Below, one piece after another: positions 8,501 through 16,012 of a stretch of 64,000 nucleotides of DNA. A program made the translations under genes and the position numbers. Under the pieces are notes generated by a model, which was not told the DNA's origin, did no database searches, and saw only the letters and a program-made list of their open reading frames with translations. The stretch is from assembly GCF_949769195.1 (NCBI RefSeq), contig NZ_OX458333.1, positions 4,002,001 to 4,066,000 on the forward strand, given 5' to 3'. Source of the stretch: Methylocaldum szegediense. Its GTDB lineage: Bacteria; Pseudomonadota; Gammaproteobacteria; Methylococcales; Methylococcaceae. Position 1 is the stretch's first letter; every line of letters starts with the position of its first letter.

Positions 8501-9250
8501 TTATGGACGCAGGCCGGTCAATGCGGGCTGAAAGAACACCCCGTCGTGGCGCCGGACTGAATGGAAACCTGCTTGGGTCATCAGTTCCGCCAGCCGATCG
8601 ATGGTGATGGCGTAATAGGTGGAGCGTATAACCCAGGTTTTGCATTCTTCTCCGAGATCGCGGACGACGTAGAAATGAAAGTCGTAGAGATCTCCCCGCC
8701 ATTCCCACACCTGAAACAGCAGGTGGCGCACCCCGTTTTCGGTGCGAACGCCGTACGGCCTGAACTGGACGCCGCCGCGTTCGAGTGCGGCGTAATCGCG
8801 GACGGTGATCAGGCACAGACCGCCCGGCCGCGTGCACTTATAGAATTCGCGTAGCGCCTCCAGGATCTCGTCGTCCGTCAGTAGATGGGGCAGGGCGTTG
8901 TCGGCGCAGAGAACCACGTCGAAACCGCCCCCGTGATGGTCGTGGGCGCGGCGCATATCGGCGACGGACCATGCGAGGTCAAGTCCTCGTGCCGGAGCTT
9001 CGCGGCGTGCCCGTTCGACCGCCGCCTGAGAGAGGTCGGATGCCGTCACTCGGTACTCCTTCGTAGCCAGCCCCAGCGACTGGGTTCCGATACCGCAGGC
9101 CACGTCGAGCACGGTGAGGGCGCCGTCGGGCACGAGCGACCGAATCAGCGCGTCCAGCGCGGTACTCTGTCGTTCGATACTGTCGTTCCAGTTTTCATAG
9201 ACCAAGTGGTAGAACGGTGCGAGCGCGTCGTAGAACGCGGCGGTGGTCAT
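8501..9250 (-). CDS. SAM-dependent methyltransferase (class I)
   Basis: The ATG at 9250 is chosen because GAGGTG sits six bases upstream; this gives 249 aa and removes 30 unlikely N-terminal codons that would overlap the TPR gene. The core has motif I VLDVACGIGTQSLGL (~47-61), VTASDLSQAAVERAR (motif II Asp), FDVVLCADNALPHLL and CTRPGGLCLITVRDY. The N-terminal FYDALAPFYHLVYENW is common in UbiE/small-molecule methyltransferases. It lies 22 bases after the TPR gene stop, so co-transcription is likely. The substrate is unknown. Confidence 0.85.
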   Translation of the reverse strand: MTTAAFYDALAPFYHLVYENWNDSIERQSTALDALIRSLVPDGALTVLDVACGIGTQSLGLATKEYRVTASDLSQAAVERARREAPARGLDLAWSVADMRRAHDHHGGGFDVVLCADNALPHLLTDDEILEALREFYKCTRPGGLCLITVRDYAALERGGVQFRPYGVRTENGVRHLLFQVWEWRGDLYDFHFYVVRDLGEECKTWVIRSTYYAITIDRLAELMTQAGFHSVRRHDGVFFQPALTGLRP

Positions 9251-9272
9251 GAACATCACCTCGGCCGGCCCG

Positions 9273-10991
9273 TCAAAGCCGCTCCATGCGGACGGCATCG
9301 CTGCGATCGGCGCGCGTTTTCGCCAATCGCTGTTCCGCATCCGCCGCGGCGCTGTCTTTGCCCTGCTTTCGATAGACCTCGATCAGTGCCCAGAGGGCCC
9401 AGGCGTCGTTCGGCGCCTCCTGAAGCGACGCATCGAATTCCCGCTCCGCCCCGGCGAGATCGCCTTGAAGAAACCGCAGCGCGCCTACCGAGCGACGCAC
9501 GGGATAGTACCAGTACGGCGGCTCCATGTAGGCAAGCTTTTCTTGAAGCACCGAGGCTTTCTCGAAAGCCGAAACGGCGTTTGCGAGATCGCCCTCGGCT
9601 TGAGCAATTCGGGCCGTGAGAACCTCCTGAGCGATTTGCACGATGTCCAGCGCCGGAATGCCGCCTTCCGTCAAGTCGGAAAAGTCCGCCTTCTTGCCGA
9701 TTTCGATCAGGGCGTCGAGTTCCGCCCGCGCCTCCTTGGGCGCTCCCTGGTCCACCGCCGCAACCCCTCGGGCATAGCGCCACATGGCCTGTACATAGGG
9801 GAACTTCGAGCCCGGATCGGCCATTTTCAGGACTGTATCGGGCGGGCCGAACTGAGCGCGGGCGAAGTAAGGCGCGGCCTTGATCGGCTGCACCCAGGGT
9901 ACGGCGCTGACCATGTCATCGGAAATCACTTCGTCGAGTTTCTGGGCGGCCGCGAGCGCGGTATGGCCGTCGCCTGCCATCTGTGCCGAAACCATCAGAA
10001 AATGCACGTTATGCGGGTAATAAGCTTCCGCGTAGATACCCTTAGCGCCGGTTTCCTTCAGATAAGCCTCGTCTACTTCGATAGCGGCGCGGTTGGCTTC
10101 GAGAGCGTCCCGATAGCGGCCCAGCCGGTAATACAGGTGCCCGGGCATGTGGACCAGGTGCCCCGCGCCCGGCATTAGCCCGGCCAGGCGGTCCGCGTAA
10201 GGTTCCGCCCGCTCGGGACGGTCGGAGGCTTCCGCCATGTGGATGTAGTAATGAATCGCGCCCGGGTGGTCGGGATGGTCCGCCAACACTCGCTCCAGGA
10301 TGTTCAGGATTTCAGCGGTCCGTCCTTTCGGTTTGCGTCCGTGGTCTTCCCAATAATCCCAGGGCGTAAGATCCATCAGGCTTTCCGCGTACAACGTGGC
10401 AATCTCGGCATCCTTAGGGAAGCGCTCGGCCACCTTGCCCATCGCCGCGGCATAGGCTTCGTCCAGGCGTTTACGGTCGGCCTTTGGATTTTTGTCGTAA
10501 CGTTTCGAAAGCGCTTCGATCAAGCCCTTTTCCGAGGGGCTCGTATGCTTGGCGAGCGCCTTCGCCCGCTCGATCGCCGTCCAGGCCGGGCCGACAGCGG
10601 AAGGCTCCATAGGCGCATTGATGTTCGGTCCCAGCACCAAAGCTTCGCCCCAGAAACACATCGCGCATTTGGGATCGAGCTTCTGTGCCATGCGGAACGC
10701 CCTTTGAGCCTCCAGGTGGTTGAAAGCATAAGCGAGCCGCAAGCCCTGATCGAAATAGTGCTGGGCGCGGGCGTTGCTCGTGGTGATCTTATAGCTCAGC
10801 GTGCCGAGGTTATCCCACAAGGGCGGTTCGCTGTCGACATAAGCGGCCTGGGCGGAAGCGGGTTGCTTTAGATAATGGCCCGCCTCGGTGTGAGCGTGGT
10901 TGGCGGCCGGGTTTGCGAAAACGACACGGGTTACGAACAGCAACGCGGCTGCCAGCGTGACATAGTTCGTGCTGTGGTTGCGATGTTTCAT
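9273..10991 (-). CDS. Exported tetratricopeptide-repeat protein
   Basis: The start at 10991 gives a 572-aa product with a signal peptide (HRNHSTNYVTLAAALLFVTRVVFA). A longer frame opens at 11033, but its extra 14 residues are not signal-like. TPR-type helices run through the protein (YFDQGLRLAYAFNHLEAQRAF, NPKADRKRLDEAYAAAMGKVA, HLYYRLGRYRDALEANRAAI, EFDASLQEAPNDAWALWALIE). HxH and Cys-x2-Cys (CAMCFWGEA) motifs near residue 110 are shared with a widespread family of large periplasmic TPR proteins of unknown job. It is the first gene of a likely three-gene unit with two methyltransferases. Confidence 0.8.
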   Translation of the reverse strand: MKHRNHSTNYVTLAAALLFVTRVVFANPAANHAHTEAGHYLKQPASAQAAYVDSEPPLWDNLGTLSYKITTSNARAQHYFDQGLRLAYAFNHLEAQRAFRMAQKLDPKCAMCFWGEALVLGPNINAPMEPSAVGPAWTAIERAKALAKHTSPSEKGLIEALSKRYDKNPKADRKRLDEAYAAAMGKVAERFPKDAEIATLYAESLMDLTPWDYWEDHGRKPKGRTAEILNILERVLADHPDHPGAIHYYIHMAEASDRPERAEPYADRLAGLMPGAGHLVHMPGHLYYRLGRYRDALEANRAAIEVDEAYLKETGAKGIYAEAYYPHNVHFLMVSAQMAGDGHTALAAAQKLDEVISDDMVSAVPWVQPIKAAPYFARAQFGPPDTVLKMADPGSKFPYVQAMWRYARGVAAVDQGAPKEARAELDALIEIGKKADFSDLTEGGIPALDIVQIAQEVLTARIAQAEGDLANAVSAFEKASVLQEKLAYMEPPYWYYPVRRSVGALRFLQGDLAGAEREFDASLQEAPNDAWALWALIEVYRKQGKDSAAADAEQRLAKTRADRSDAVRMERL

Positions 10992-11570
10992 ATCCGATTC
11001 CCATCCTAGTCGCATGGCGTACGGCTGGAGCATTATCGACAGCCGGCCCCGGATCGAACGGCTGGCCGACCTGGAGCGTCGAAGATTCTAAAGAGGACTT
11101 GCGCATTTTGCTCGTGAATTTTCCCGGAGAAGACCAAATCAATCCGTATCGGGAAGCATCTCTTCCACTTTGCATATGGATAGCCATAAACGTTTCCGGG
11201 TTGTCTTTTGATCCCGTTTCCGCGGCCGGCACGGCATCGTTTGGCGGGATTAGGCCGATCGTGACGCGACAGTCGCAGCGTTGTCTGGGGTTCGCCCTTT
11301 CGGCCCGGTTCCGCTCGACAAGATTTGCTGCTGTCCAATTCGTGGGGACGAGAGGCTTTGCGCGAAGTGTAGTGTTTGTGGGAAGGACGAGGGGACGAAC
11401 CGCGGCGCGCTGGCCGAATCGCCGCCGGTTGCCTAACGTGCCATTGGTTCTGCTTCGAACGCGCCGTGGTTTCGAAGCAAATAACCGCTCACGAAAGATA
11501 GTCGGATCTTTCGCGAACCGGTCGGTTCCACATTAAGCTGGGCCCTACCCCCGGTCAGTTTCGCGAGGGT
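10992..11570. other. 579-bp intergenic region, no gene supported
   Basis: The leftward TPR gene starts at its left end and another leftward gene ends at its right end, so it must hold the promoter of the TPR unit and perhaps a terminator. A 145-codon frame at 11099-11536 (+) has a biased, arginine-rich composition and no motif, and I do not count it as a gene. Confidence 0.5.
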
Positions 11571-12278
11571 TTATCGCAACTGCGGTTTATCATAGCCGGC
11601 GCGGAACAGATAAACCGTGGTGGTGGTCAAGCCATTGCCGTCGCCGGTGTAGTCGAACGTCAGACTAGGGAATTGATCGGCTACCTTGAGCTGCAATGAT
11701 GCCTGGAATTGTTCTAGCGCCGTCTGGTCGCTATGTTGTGCCACGATCCGGCAGATCGTGGCGCGGCAATGCAGGTCGATGGGAGCGGTTTGGCCGAGTT
11801 CTGCGCCGGCTAGGGCCAGCCGCAGACTCTCCTCGGCTTTCGCAACCCAGGCCCGGTCTACGGGCTGAGACTCAAAAGCGGTTTCGATGGCATCGAACTT
11901 TTGGCGAAGCTCGGTCTCCGCCTGCGCCTCGTCAAATGGCGGTGCGTACGGATCGATCTCCGAATTTCGTTGGGCTGCCGAGCGGCCAGCATCGGACCGA
12001 GACCGTGACACCTCGGCGGCAAGCGTATCCAAGCGCTGCCGCAGATGTTTGACCTCGGTCCGAAGCGCGACGATATCATCCTTGACGGCTTGGGCGGTGA
12101 AATCCGGTCTGTCAGCATGCGCATCGGCGCGCGGGTCGGAATCCGGTGCAGCCGCCGCCATGCGCGAATTCACCGTCCCTCCCTGCGATTCGGCCGTTCG
12201 ACCGTCCCAGATCAGGTAGCCGCCGGCGCAAATTGTCATTACGCTGCCGATGAGCAGCGAAGTACAGCCAGATTTCAT
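11571..12278 (-). CDS. Membrane-anchored periplasmic hypothetical protein
   Basis: 235 aa with one N-terminal hydrophobic segment (TSLLIGSVMTICAGGYLIW), then a coiled-coil stretch (DDIVALRTEVKHLRQRLDTLA). A C-terminal globular part of ~110 residues contains a Cys pair (LHCRATICRI) and beta strands ending in VYLFRAGYDK. No family is recognised. It lies 35 bases downstream of a secreted hypothetical gene on the same strand, so the two may form an operon of cell-envelope proteins. Confidence 0.6.
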   Translation of the reverse strand: MKSGCTSLLIGSVMTICAGGYLIWDGRTAESQGGTVNSRMAAAAPDSDPRADAHADRPDFTAQAVKDDIVALRTEVKHLRQRLDTLAAEVSRSRSDAGRSAAQRNSEIDPYAPPFDEAQAETELRQKFDAIETAFESQPVDRAWVAKAEESLRLALAGAELGQTAPIDLHCRATICRIVAQHSDQTALEQFQASLQLKVADQFPSLTFDYTGDGNGLTTTTVYLFRAGYDKPQLR

Positions 12279-12313
12279 CGCTTTTTCCTCGCTCTTCGGT
12301 GTCGTCGAAAGCC

Positions 12314-12805
12314 CTAGTTCTCGATAACACTATAGCTATAGATGCCGGCACCCGGCGGAAGTTGGCACCGAATCACGTAGTAACCGTCGCCCGTGCTGAT
12401 ATTGACGTCTGGTAGTGAAATTTCGCCATTGGCAGGGACAGTGGCGGGTGCAGTGAACGAGCCGGTGTCTGTACTTTTTGGGGCGCCGAATTTGTCGAAG
12501 GAATATGCCGTACAGTTGACCGTATCACCAGCCGTCGGCACCCGGACCCGCACTCGAAGATCGGCGCCGTTGACGGATCCCTCCTCATCTTTGATGACAG
12601 GACAATGCACTATGTAGGTTGTGGTAGTGCTGGTGTTTTCCAGCCTATTGTTCACCCACCGGAACTGCGTGACCTGGTTCCCTCTTTCGGGATGGCATTC
12701 GATCCCGGCGTAATATTTCGTATCGGCGGCGAAGCTCTCGGTCGGCGTGGTTGCGAGTATGCCGATAACGGCAGCGGCAAAGGTAAGAGAGGCAGTGCAC
12801 TTCAT
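12314..12805 (-). CDS. Small secreted hypothetical protein with four cysteines
   Basis: 163 aa with a signal peptide (TASLTFAAAVIGILATTPTESFA) and a strong Shine-Dalgarno (AGGAGGT) seven bases before the ATG. The mature part is all-beta in appearance and has four Cys (IECHPE, VHCPV, VNCTAY, IRCQLP), probably two disulfides. It is rich in Thr/Ser/Gly and resembles secreted or surface beta-sandwich proteins, but no family is recognised. It is first in a possible two-gene unit. Confidence 0.65.
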   Translation of the reverse strand: MKCTASLTFAAAVIGILATTPTESFAADTKYYAGIECHPERGNQVTQFRWVNNRLENTSTTTTYIVHCPVIKDEEGSVNGADLRVRVRVPTAGDTVNCTAYSFDKFGAPKSTDTGSFTAPATVPANGEISLPDVNISTGDGYYVIRCQLPPGAGIYSYSVIEN

Positions 12806-13014
12806 GTTCGACCTCCTATCGCTTCAAGGTTTGGGGTGGAAAGAGATTGCATTCCTGCAATGATTAACCCTTTAAGCAATAGTGATGCCAAATGCGAATT
12901 CGACGCGTGCTTCGTCTCGTAGGTTGCTGATGCGAAAAGAAAAATCGAAAATCCAAACACACTCAAGGTGGGAGGGGACACGCTTAACGGAGGGGATCGC
13001 TACCGATATTTCGG

Positions 13015-13040
13015 GATCATGCCGAAATGTCGGCATGATC
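13015..13040. repeat. Perfect 11-bp inverted repeat, hairpin downstream of the sigma-54 activator gene
   Basis: GATCATGCCGA and TCGGCATGATC are perfect arms around the loop AATG. It sits 12 bases beyond the stop of the leftward regulator gene, where a terminator is expected, but no U-run follows on that strand. It may be an RNA-stabilising hairpin or a protein-binding palindrome. Confidence 0.55.
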
Positions 13041-13051
13041 GATCGTATTTC

Positions 13052-14827
13052 TTATGTTCTGCGTGTGATCCTGAGTTTTTTCATCCGTGACTCGAGAGTC
13101 GATCGCTTGACCCCCAGAAGCTCCGCCGCACCGCCCTTGCCGCTGACACGCCAACCGGTCGCTTCCAGGACCTTGATGATATGGGCGCGCTCGGCTTCCT
13201 CCAGAGTCTCGAAGCGCAATGTATGCTCCGGATTTTCGGCCTTGAAGAATTCTTGTTCCAAGCTAAGTTCCGTCCCGCGGCTTAGAATGACCGCCCGTTC
13301 GATCACATTTTCGAGCTCACGAATATTCCCCGGCCAGTCATAGGTCTGTAACGAGGTCATGACTCGCGCGGGAATCGTTTCGATCTGCTTCCCATATTTC
13401 TCGCCATACTTGCGCAGGAAATGCCGGATGAGCAGCGGCAGATCGTCTCGGCGCTCGCGCAGTGGGGGCAGCAGAATCGGGAATACGTTCAGGCGGTAAT
13501 AGAGATCCGGTCTGAAGCTTCCTTCTTTGGCGCGCTTGGCGATGTCGCGGTTGGTAGCGGCGAGAACGCGCACATCCACTTTGCGCGTTTCGGTGCTTCC
13601 CACCCGCTCAAATTCGCCTTCCTGAAGCACTCGAAGAAGCTTGGCTTGGAGGTCCAGGGGGAGTTCACCGATCTCGTCGAGAAAGAGCGTTCCCTGATCG
13701 GCCAATTCGAAGCGGCCGAGTTTCCGTTCTATGGCGCCAGTGAACGCCCCTTTTTCGTGTCCGAACAGTTCGCTTTCCACCAAGTCCTTGGGGATGGCGG
13801 CGCAATTGAGTTTGACCAGGACTTTGTCCCTACGACGACTAAGGGCGTGCACCGCCCGCGCCACGACTTCCTTGCCGGTGCCGGTCTCGCCTAGGATCAG
13901 AACAGTGGCGTCGGTAGGCGCTACCTGCTGAATTCGATCCACCACCCGGCGCATGACCGGCGATTGCGCGACGAAATCCTCGGCAGCCTGAGAGGCTCGC
14001 AATTCCTCTGCGAGGTAGAGATTGATGCCGCATAATCTTTGATGCTCGGCCTCTGCCCGTTGACGCTCTTCAACGTCGCGGAGGATCACGGTGTACAGAC
14101 CCTGACCGTTGACATCGGCGTAGGAGAAGGTGGCTTCTACCGGAAAGGACGTGCCGTCGGCACGTACGGCACAATGGCCTGGGGGAACCCATACCGGCGC
14201 TTTATCCTCGACGCACATGTACTGGCGGAGCAGCTGACACAGTCCGTCGGAGAGAAACCGGCAGCAGGATCCACCGATGGCATCGCTGCTCTGACAGCGG
14301 AAGACCCGCTCTGCAGCGCGGTTGAAGAGGACTATGGCTCCTGCCTCATCAAAGGTGACGATGGCATCCATCGCGTTATCGATGATGCTGAAAAGACGCA
14401 TTTCGTTTTCCTGTAATCGGGCCTCGAGGCGCTTCAAGGTAAGCTGAGTGGTGATACGGCCCAGCACTTCTTCCTGTTGAAAAGGCTTGGTGACGAAGTC
14501 GACCGCACCCAGCACGAAGCCTTTGACCTTGTCCACCGTTTCCGTCAGCGCGCTCATGAAGATGACCGGTATATCGCGGGTATCCGGCCGCTCCTTGAAG
14601 CGCCGGCAGGTCTCGAGCCCCTCCAGCCTTGGCATCAGAACATTGAGCAGGATCAGGTCCGGGCGAACAGTTTCGAGCTGCTTCAGGGCACTCTCGCCGT
14701 TTTCGGCGACCGAGAGGTCGAAGCCTTGTGTGCTCAGTAGTTCGAATAGCGGTTGCAGCTTGGTCGGAGTATCGTCCACGACCAGAATCAGAGGCCTTTT
14801 CGCCGCCTTCTCCACCGCCGAGTTCAT
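13052..14827 (-). CDS. Sigma-54-dependent response regulator: degenerate REC - PAS - AAA+ - Fis HTH
   Basis: The ATG at 14827 overlaps the preceding stop (ATGA) and gives 591 aa. Residues ~12-125 form a CheY-like receiver with the acidic pair VVDD (18-19) and the Lys of VTKPF. However, the phospho-acceptor position reads Asn-62 in [10 protein letters not shown] where Asp is expected (codon AAT at 14642-14644). A PAS domain follows (~140-255). The AAA+ domain has Walker A GETGTGKE, the sigma-54 contact loop GAFTGA, Walker [12 protein letters not shown] and the sensor region [11 protein letters not shown] Fis-type helix-turn-helix ends the protein ([20 protein letters not shown]). It should drive sigma-54 promoters, but phospho-activation is doubtful, so the PAS domain may be the real input. 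Confidence 0.93.
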   Translation of the reverse strand: MNSAVEKAAKRPLILVVDDTPTKLQPLFELLSTQGFDLSVAENGESALKQLETVRPDLILLNVLMPRLEGLETCRRFKERPDTRDIPVIFMSALTETVDKVKGFVLGAVDFVTKPFQQEEVLGRITTQLTLKRLEARLQENEMRLFSIIDNAMDAIVTFDEAGAIVLFNRAAERVFRCQSSDAIGGSCCRFLSDGLCQLLRQYMCVEDKAPVWVPPGHCAVRADGTSFPVEATFSYADVNGQGLYTVILRDVEERQRAEAEHQRLCGINLYLAEELRASQAAEDFVAQSPVMRRVVDRIQQVAPTDATVLILGETGTGKEVVARAVHALSRRRDKVLVKLNCAAIPKDLVESELFGHEKGAFTGAIERKLGRFELADQGTLFLDEIGELPLDLQAKLLRVLQEGEFERVGSTETRKVDVRVLAATNRDIAKRAKEGSFRPDLYYRLNVFPILLPPLRERRDDLPLLIRHFLRKYGEKYGKQIETIPARVMTSLQTYDWPGNIRELENVIERAVILSRGTELSLEQEFFKAENPEHTLRFETLEEAERAHIIKVLEATGWRVSGKGGAAELLGVKRSTLESRMKKLRITRRT

Positions 14828-15285
14828 AGCTCCTCGATGAATCTTGGATAGCAAAAAATCAGGACGCCGTGGAGGTCGATCGGATCGGTTCGCGCTCTGG
14901 CATCGAACGATGTCAACGGTTCGTCGATGAGGCGCAATCGAGCCGAAGGCACCCTGTCCGCCGTTTTGCCAAATGGTGTGAGGGTCGATGCGGCACCGAG
15001 CCGGAAGACGGAATCGAATATCTCGAAAGCGTTGCGGGTTTCCTCGAGACGTCGCGTCGCCCCGGATGCTTCGAGAGGGATGGCCAAAAGGATCGGAATC
15101 GCTGTGCGCATGGCGATGCCACGGCGCTCATTCCTTATGACGCGCCAGACGACAATCGGCGTCTGAAGCACCCGGATCGCCAGTGGGTGTATGGTCTCTA
15201 CCTTCTGACGATGGAAGCTGTAGCCATTCACCACATTGCCCGCTATCGACCACAGCAAGTGCAACAGGCGATTATGAAAATTCAT
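14824..15285 (-). CDS. Hypothetical protein translationally coupled to the sigma-54 activator
   Basis: A 153-codon frame with a good Shine-Dalgarno (GGAGATGCGAC before the ATG) whose stop overlaps the activator start as ATGA; its last codons (GAG GAG) supply the ribosome site for that gene. The sequence has a hydrophobic centre ([13 protein letters not shown]) and no recognised domain. A competing 244-codon frame on the other strand has no such signals. It could be a real small partner protein or only an upstream coupling frame; I favour the former weakly. Confidence 0.45.
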   Translation of the reverse strand: MNFHNRLLHLLWSIAGNVVNGYSFHRQKVETIHPLAIRVLQTPIVVWRVIRNERRGIAMRTAIPILLAIPLEASGATRRLEETRNAFEIFDSVFRLGAASTLTPFGKTADRVPSARLRLIDEPLTSFDARARTDPIDLHGVLIFCYPRFIEEL

Positions 15286-15662
15286 GTCGCATCTCCATGC
15301 GTTGCGGTTCCGTTCGCCAAATCGCCTCAGCGTCCGGTTACACTCTGTCCTTTTGTATCACCGGGTTTCCGAAGACATCCGGCCACTATATCAAAAACGA
15401 TTCAACCCAAGCATTTAGTACAATTCTGTACGAAATCCCGTGCCGAAGAGCCGGCGATAGCTTCGCTGAACCAGCTTGCCCGGCATGCGACATTCTCGAA
15501 TCAGCAAGTGGCCGCTGCTTGGTCGAACGTGCACTCAAGGCCGGAAAGGCAAGCAAGTCCGCCGCATCGGCAGCCACTGTCCTCGGCTGGTGTGCCGGAT
15601 TAACGGACATCCCGAACTGATCGGGCTTGCACGAAAAGGCCCTGCTGAGCCAGAATAACCCT
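15286..15662. other. 377-bp intergenic region upstream of two divergent units
   Basis: It separates the leftward activator operon from the rightward valine-rich leader. It contains the palindrome listed at 15414-15435. Frames on both strands look random in composition; I see no gene. Confidence 0.5.
15414..15435. promoter_or_regulatory. Operator-like palindrome TTT-n-GTACA-n4-TGTAC-n-AAA
   Basis: The arms TTTaGTACA and TGTACgAAA are symmetric around ATTC, a 22-bp imperfect palindrome typical of a dimeric repressor site. It lies about 130 bases upstream of the leftward activator operon and 228 bases upstream of the leader -35. The binding protein is unknown. Confidence 0.4.
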
Positions 15663-15690
15663 TTGACACGCTCTGAATATTCACTCGTAT
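15663..15690 (+). promoter_or_regulatory. Candidate sigma-70 promoter of the valine-rich leader
   Basis: A perfect -35 TTGACA (15663-15668) is followed after 16 bases by TCGTAT (15685-15690), a weak -10. The leader ATG is 12 bases further on, so the transcript leader would be very short. Confidence 0.45.
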
Positions 15691-15702
15691 CCGATCCGAT
15701 CC

Positions 15703-15801
15703 ATGAATCTCCGTCACTTTGCCATTCGTCGCATCGTCGCCCTGGTGGTCGTCGTGCAAGTGGTGGTGACGCGCGCACCCTCGTGGGTTGGTGGTGAGTA
15801 A
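15703..15801 (+). CDS. Valine-rich leader peptide of an ilvB-type attenuator
   Basis: A 32-codon frame encodes a basic N-terminus followed by LVVVVQVVV (seven Val in nine codons), then TRAPSW and a TAA stop. It lies directly before an intrinsic terminator. Valine-rich peptides of this kind (for example the E. coli ilvB leader with VVVVRVVVVV) sense charged tRNA-Val by ribosome stalling and decide between terminator and antiterminator. No Shine-Dalgarno is strong. The usual downstream target, acetohydroxyacid synthase (ilvBN), is absent: the next gene is an FG-GAP/RTX protein. The leader is either an orphan left after rearrangement or controls an unusual target. Confidence 0.75.
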   Translation: MNLRHFAIRRIVALVVVVQVVVTRAPSWVGGE

Positions 15802-15818
15802 ATAAGATCTGATTCAAC

Positions 15819-15857
15819 AACCCCCGACGGCGCAGGCCGACGGGGGTTTCTTTTTTG
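15819..15857 (+). terminator. Intrinsic terminator/attenuator after the valine leader
   Basis: AACCCCCGACGGC pairs with GCCGACGGGGGTT (13-bp stem with one mismatch, loop GCAG) and is followed by TCTTTTTT. It starts 17 bases after the leader stop, the spacing expected of a transcription attenuator. Confidence 0.85.
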
Positions 15858-15951
15858 GGGCTCCGGGGCTACCGATTTCCGTTAGAGCGTTTGGCCGCGG
15901 CGACCGTTACAGTTCGGCAACTACAAACCTCGCAATAAGTCTCATTAGTTA

Positions 15952-16012
15952 GGCAAGTGCGGCTAAAAGCCGTGACCACGGTTTGATCATACCTACAGCG
16001 AGGACGTAGTAT
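15952..16012 (+). promoter_or_regulatory. Structured 5' UTR before FG-GAP gene, faintly like a truncated c-di-GMP-I riboswitch
   Basis: GGCAA (15952-15956) precedes a hairpin CGGCT-AAA-AGCCG, then GAC-CACGG. GEMM-I (c-di-GMP-I) aptamers read GGCAAA-hairpin-GACGCAAAGCCACGG, so this would lack the conserved GCAAAGC. A second hairpin (ATACcTAC / GTAGTAT) holds the Shine-Dalgarno AGCGAGGA in its loop and reaches the base before the ATG at 16011, so translation could be gated. The riboswitch link is a weak resemblance only. Confidence 0.25.

Noticed and set aside
11099-11536. 145-codon plus-strand frame in the 10.99-11.57 kb gap
   Set aside because: Opens in high-GC intergenic DNA without motif or start signal; composition is not protein-like.
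14869-15603. 244-codon plus-strand open frame
   Set aside because: It lies opposite a frame with a good ribosome site and ATGA coupling, has an unnatural Arg/Pro-rich mix, no motif and no start signal.
15952-15990. Bona fide c-di-GMP riboswitch
   Set aside because: The conserved GCAAAGC segment and a clear second tetraloop-receptor helix are missing; kept only as a structured leader with low confidence.
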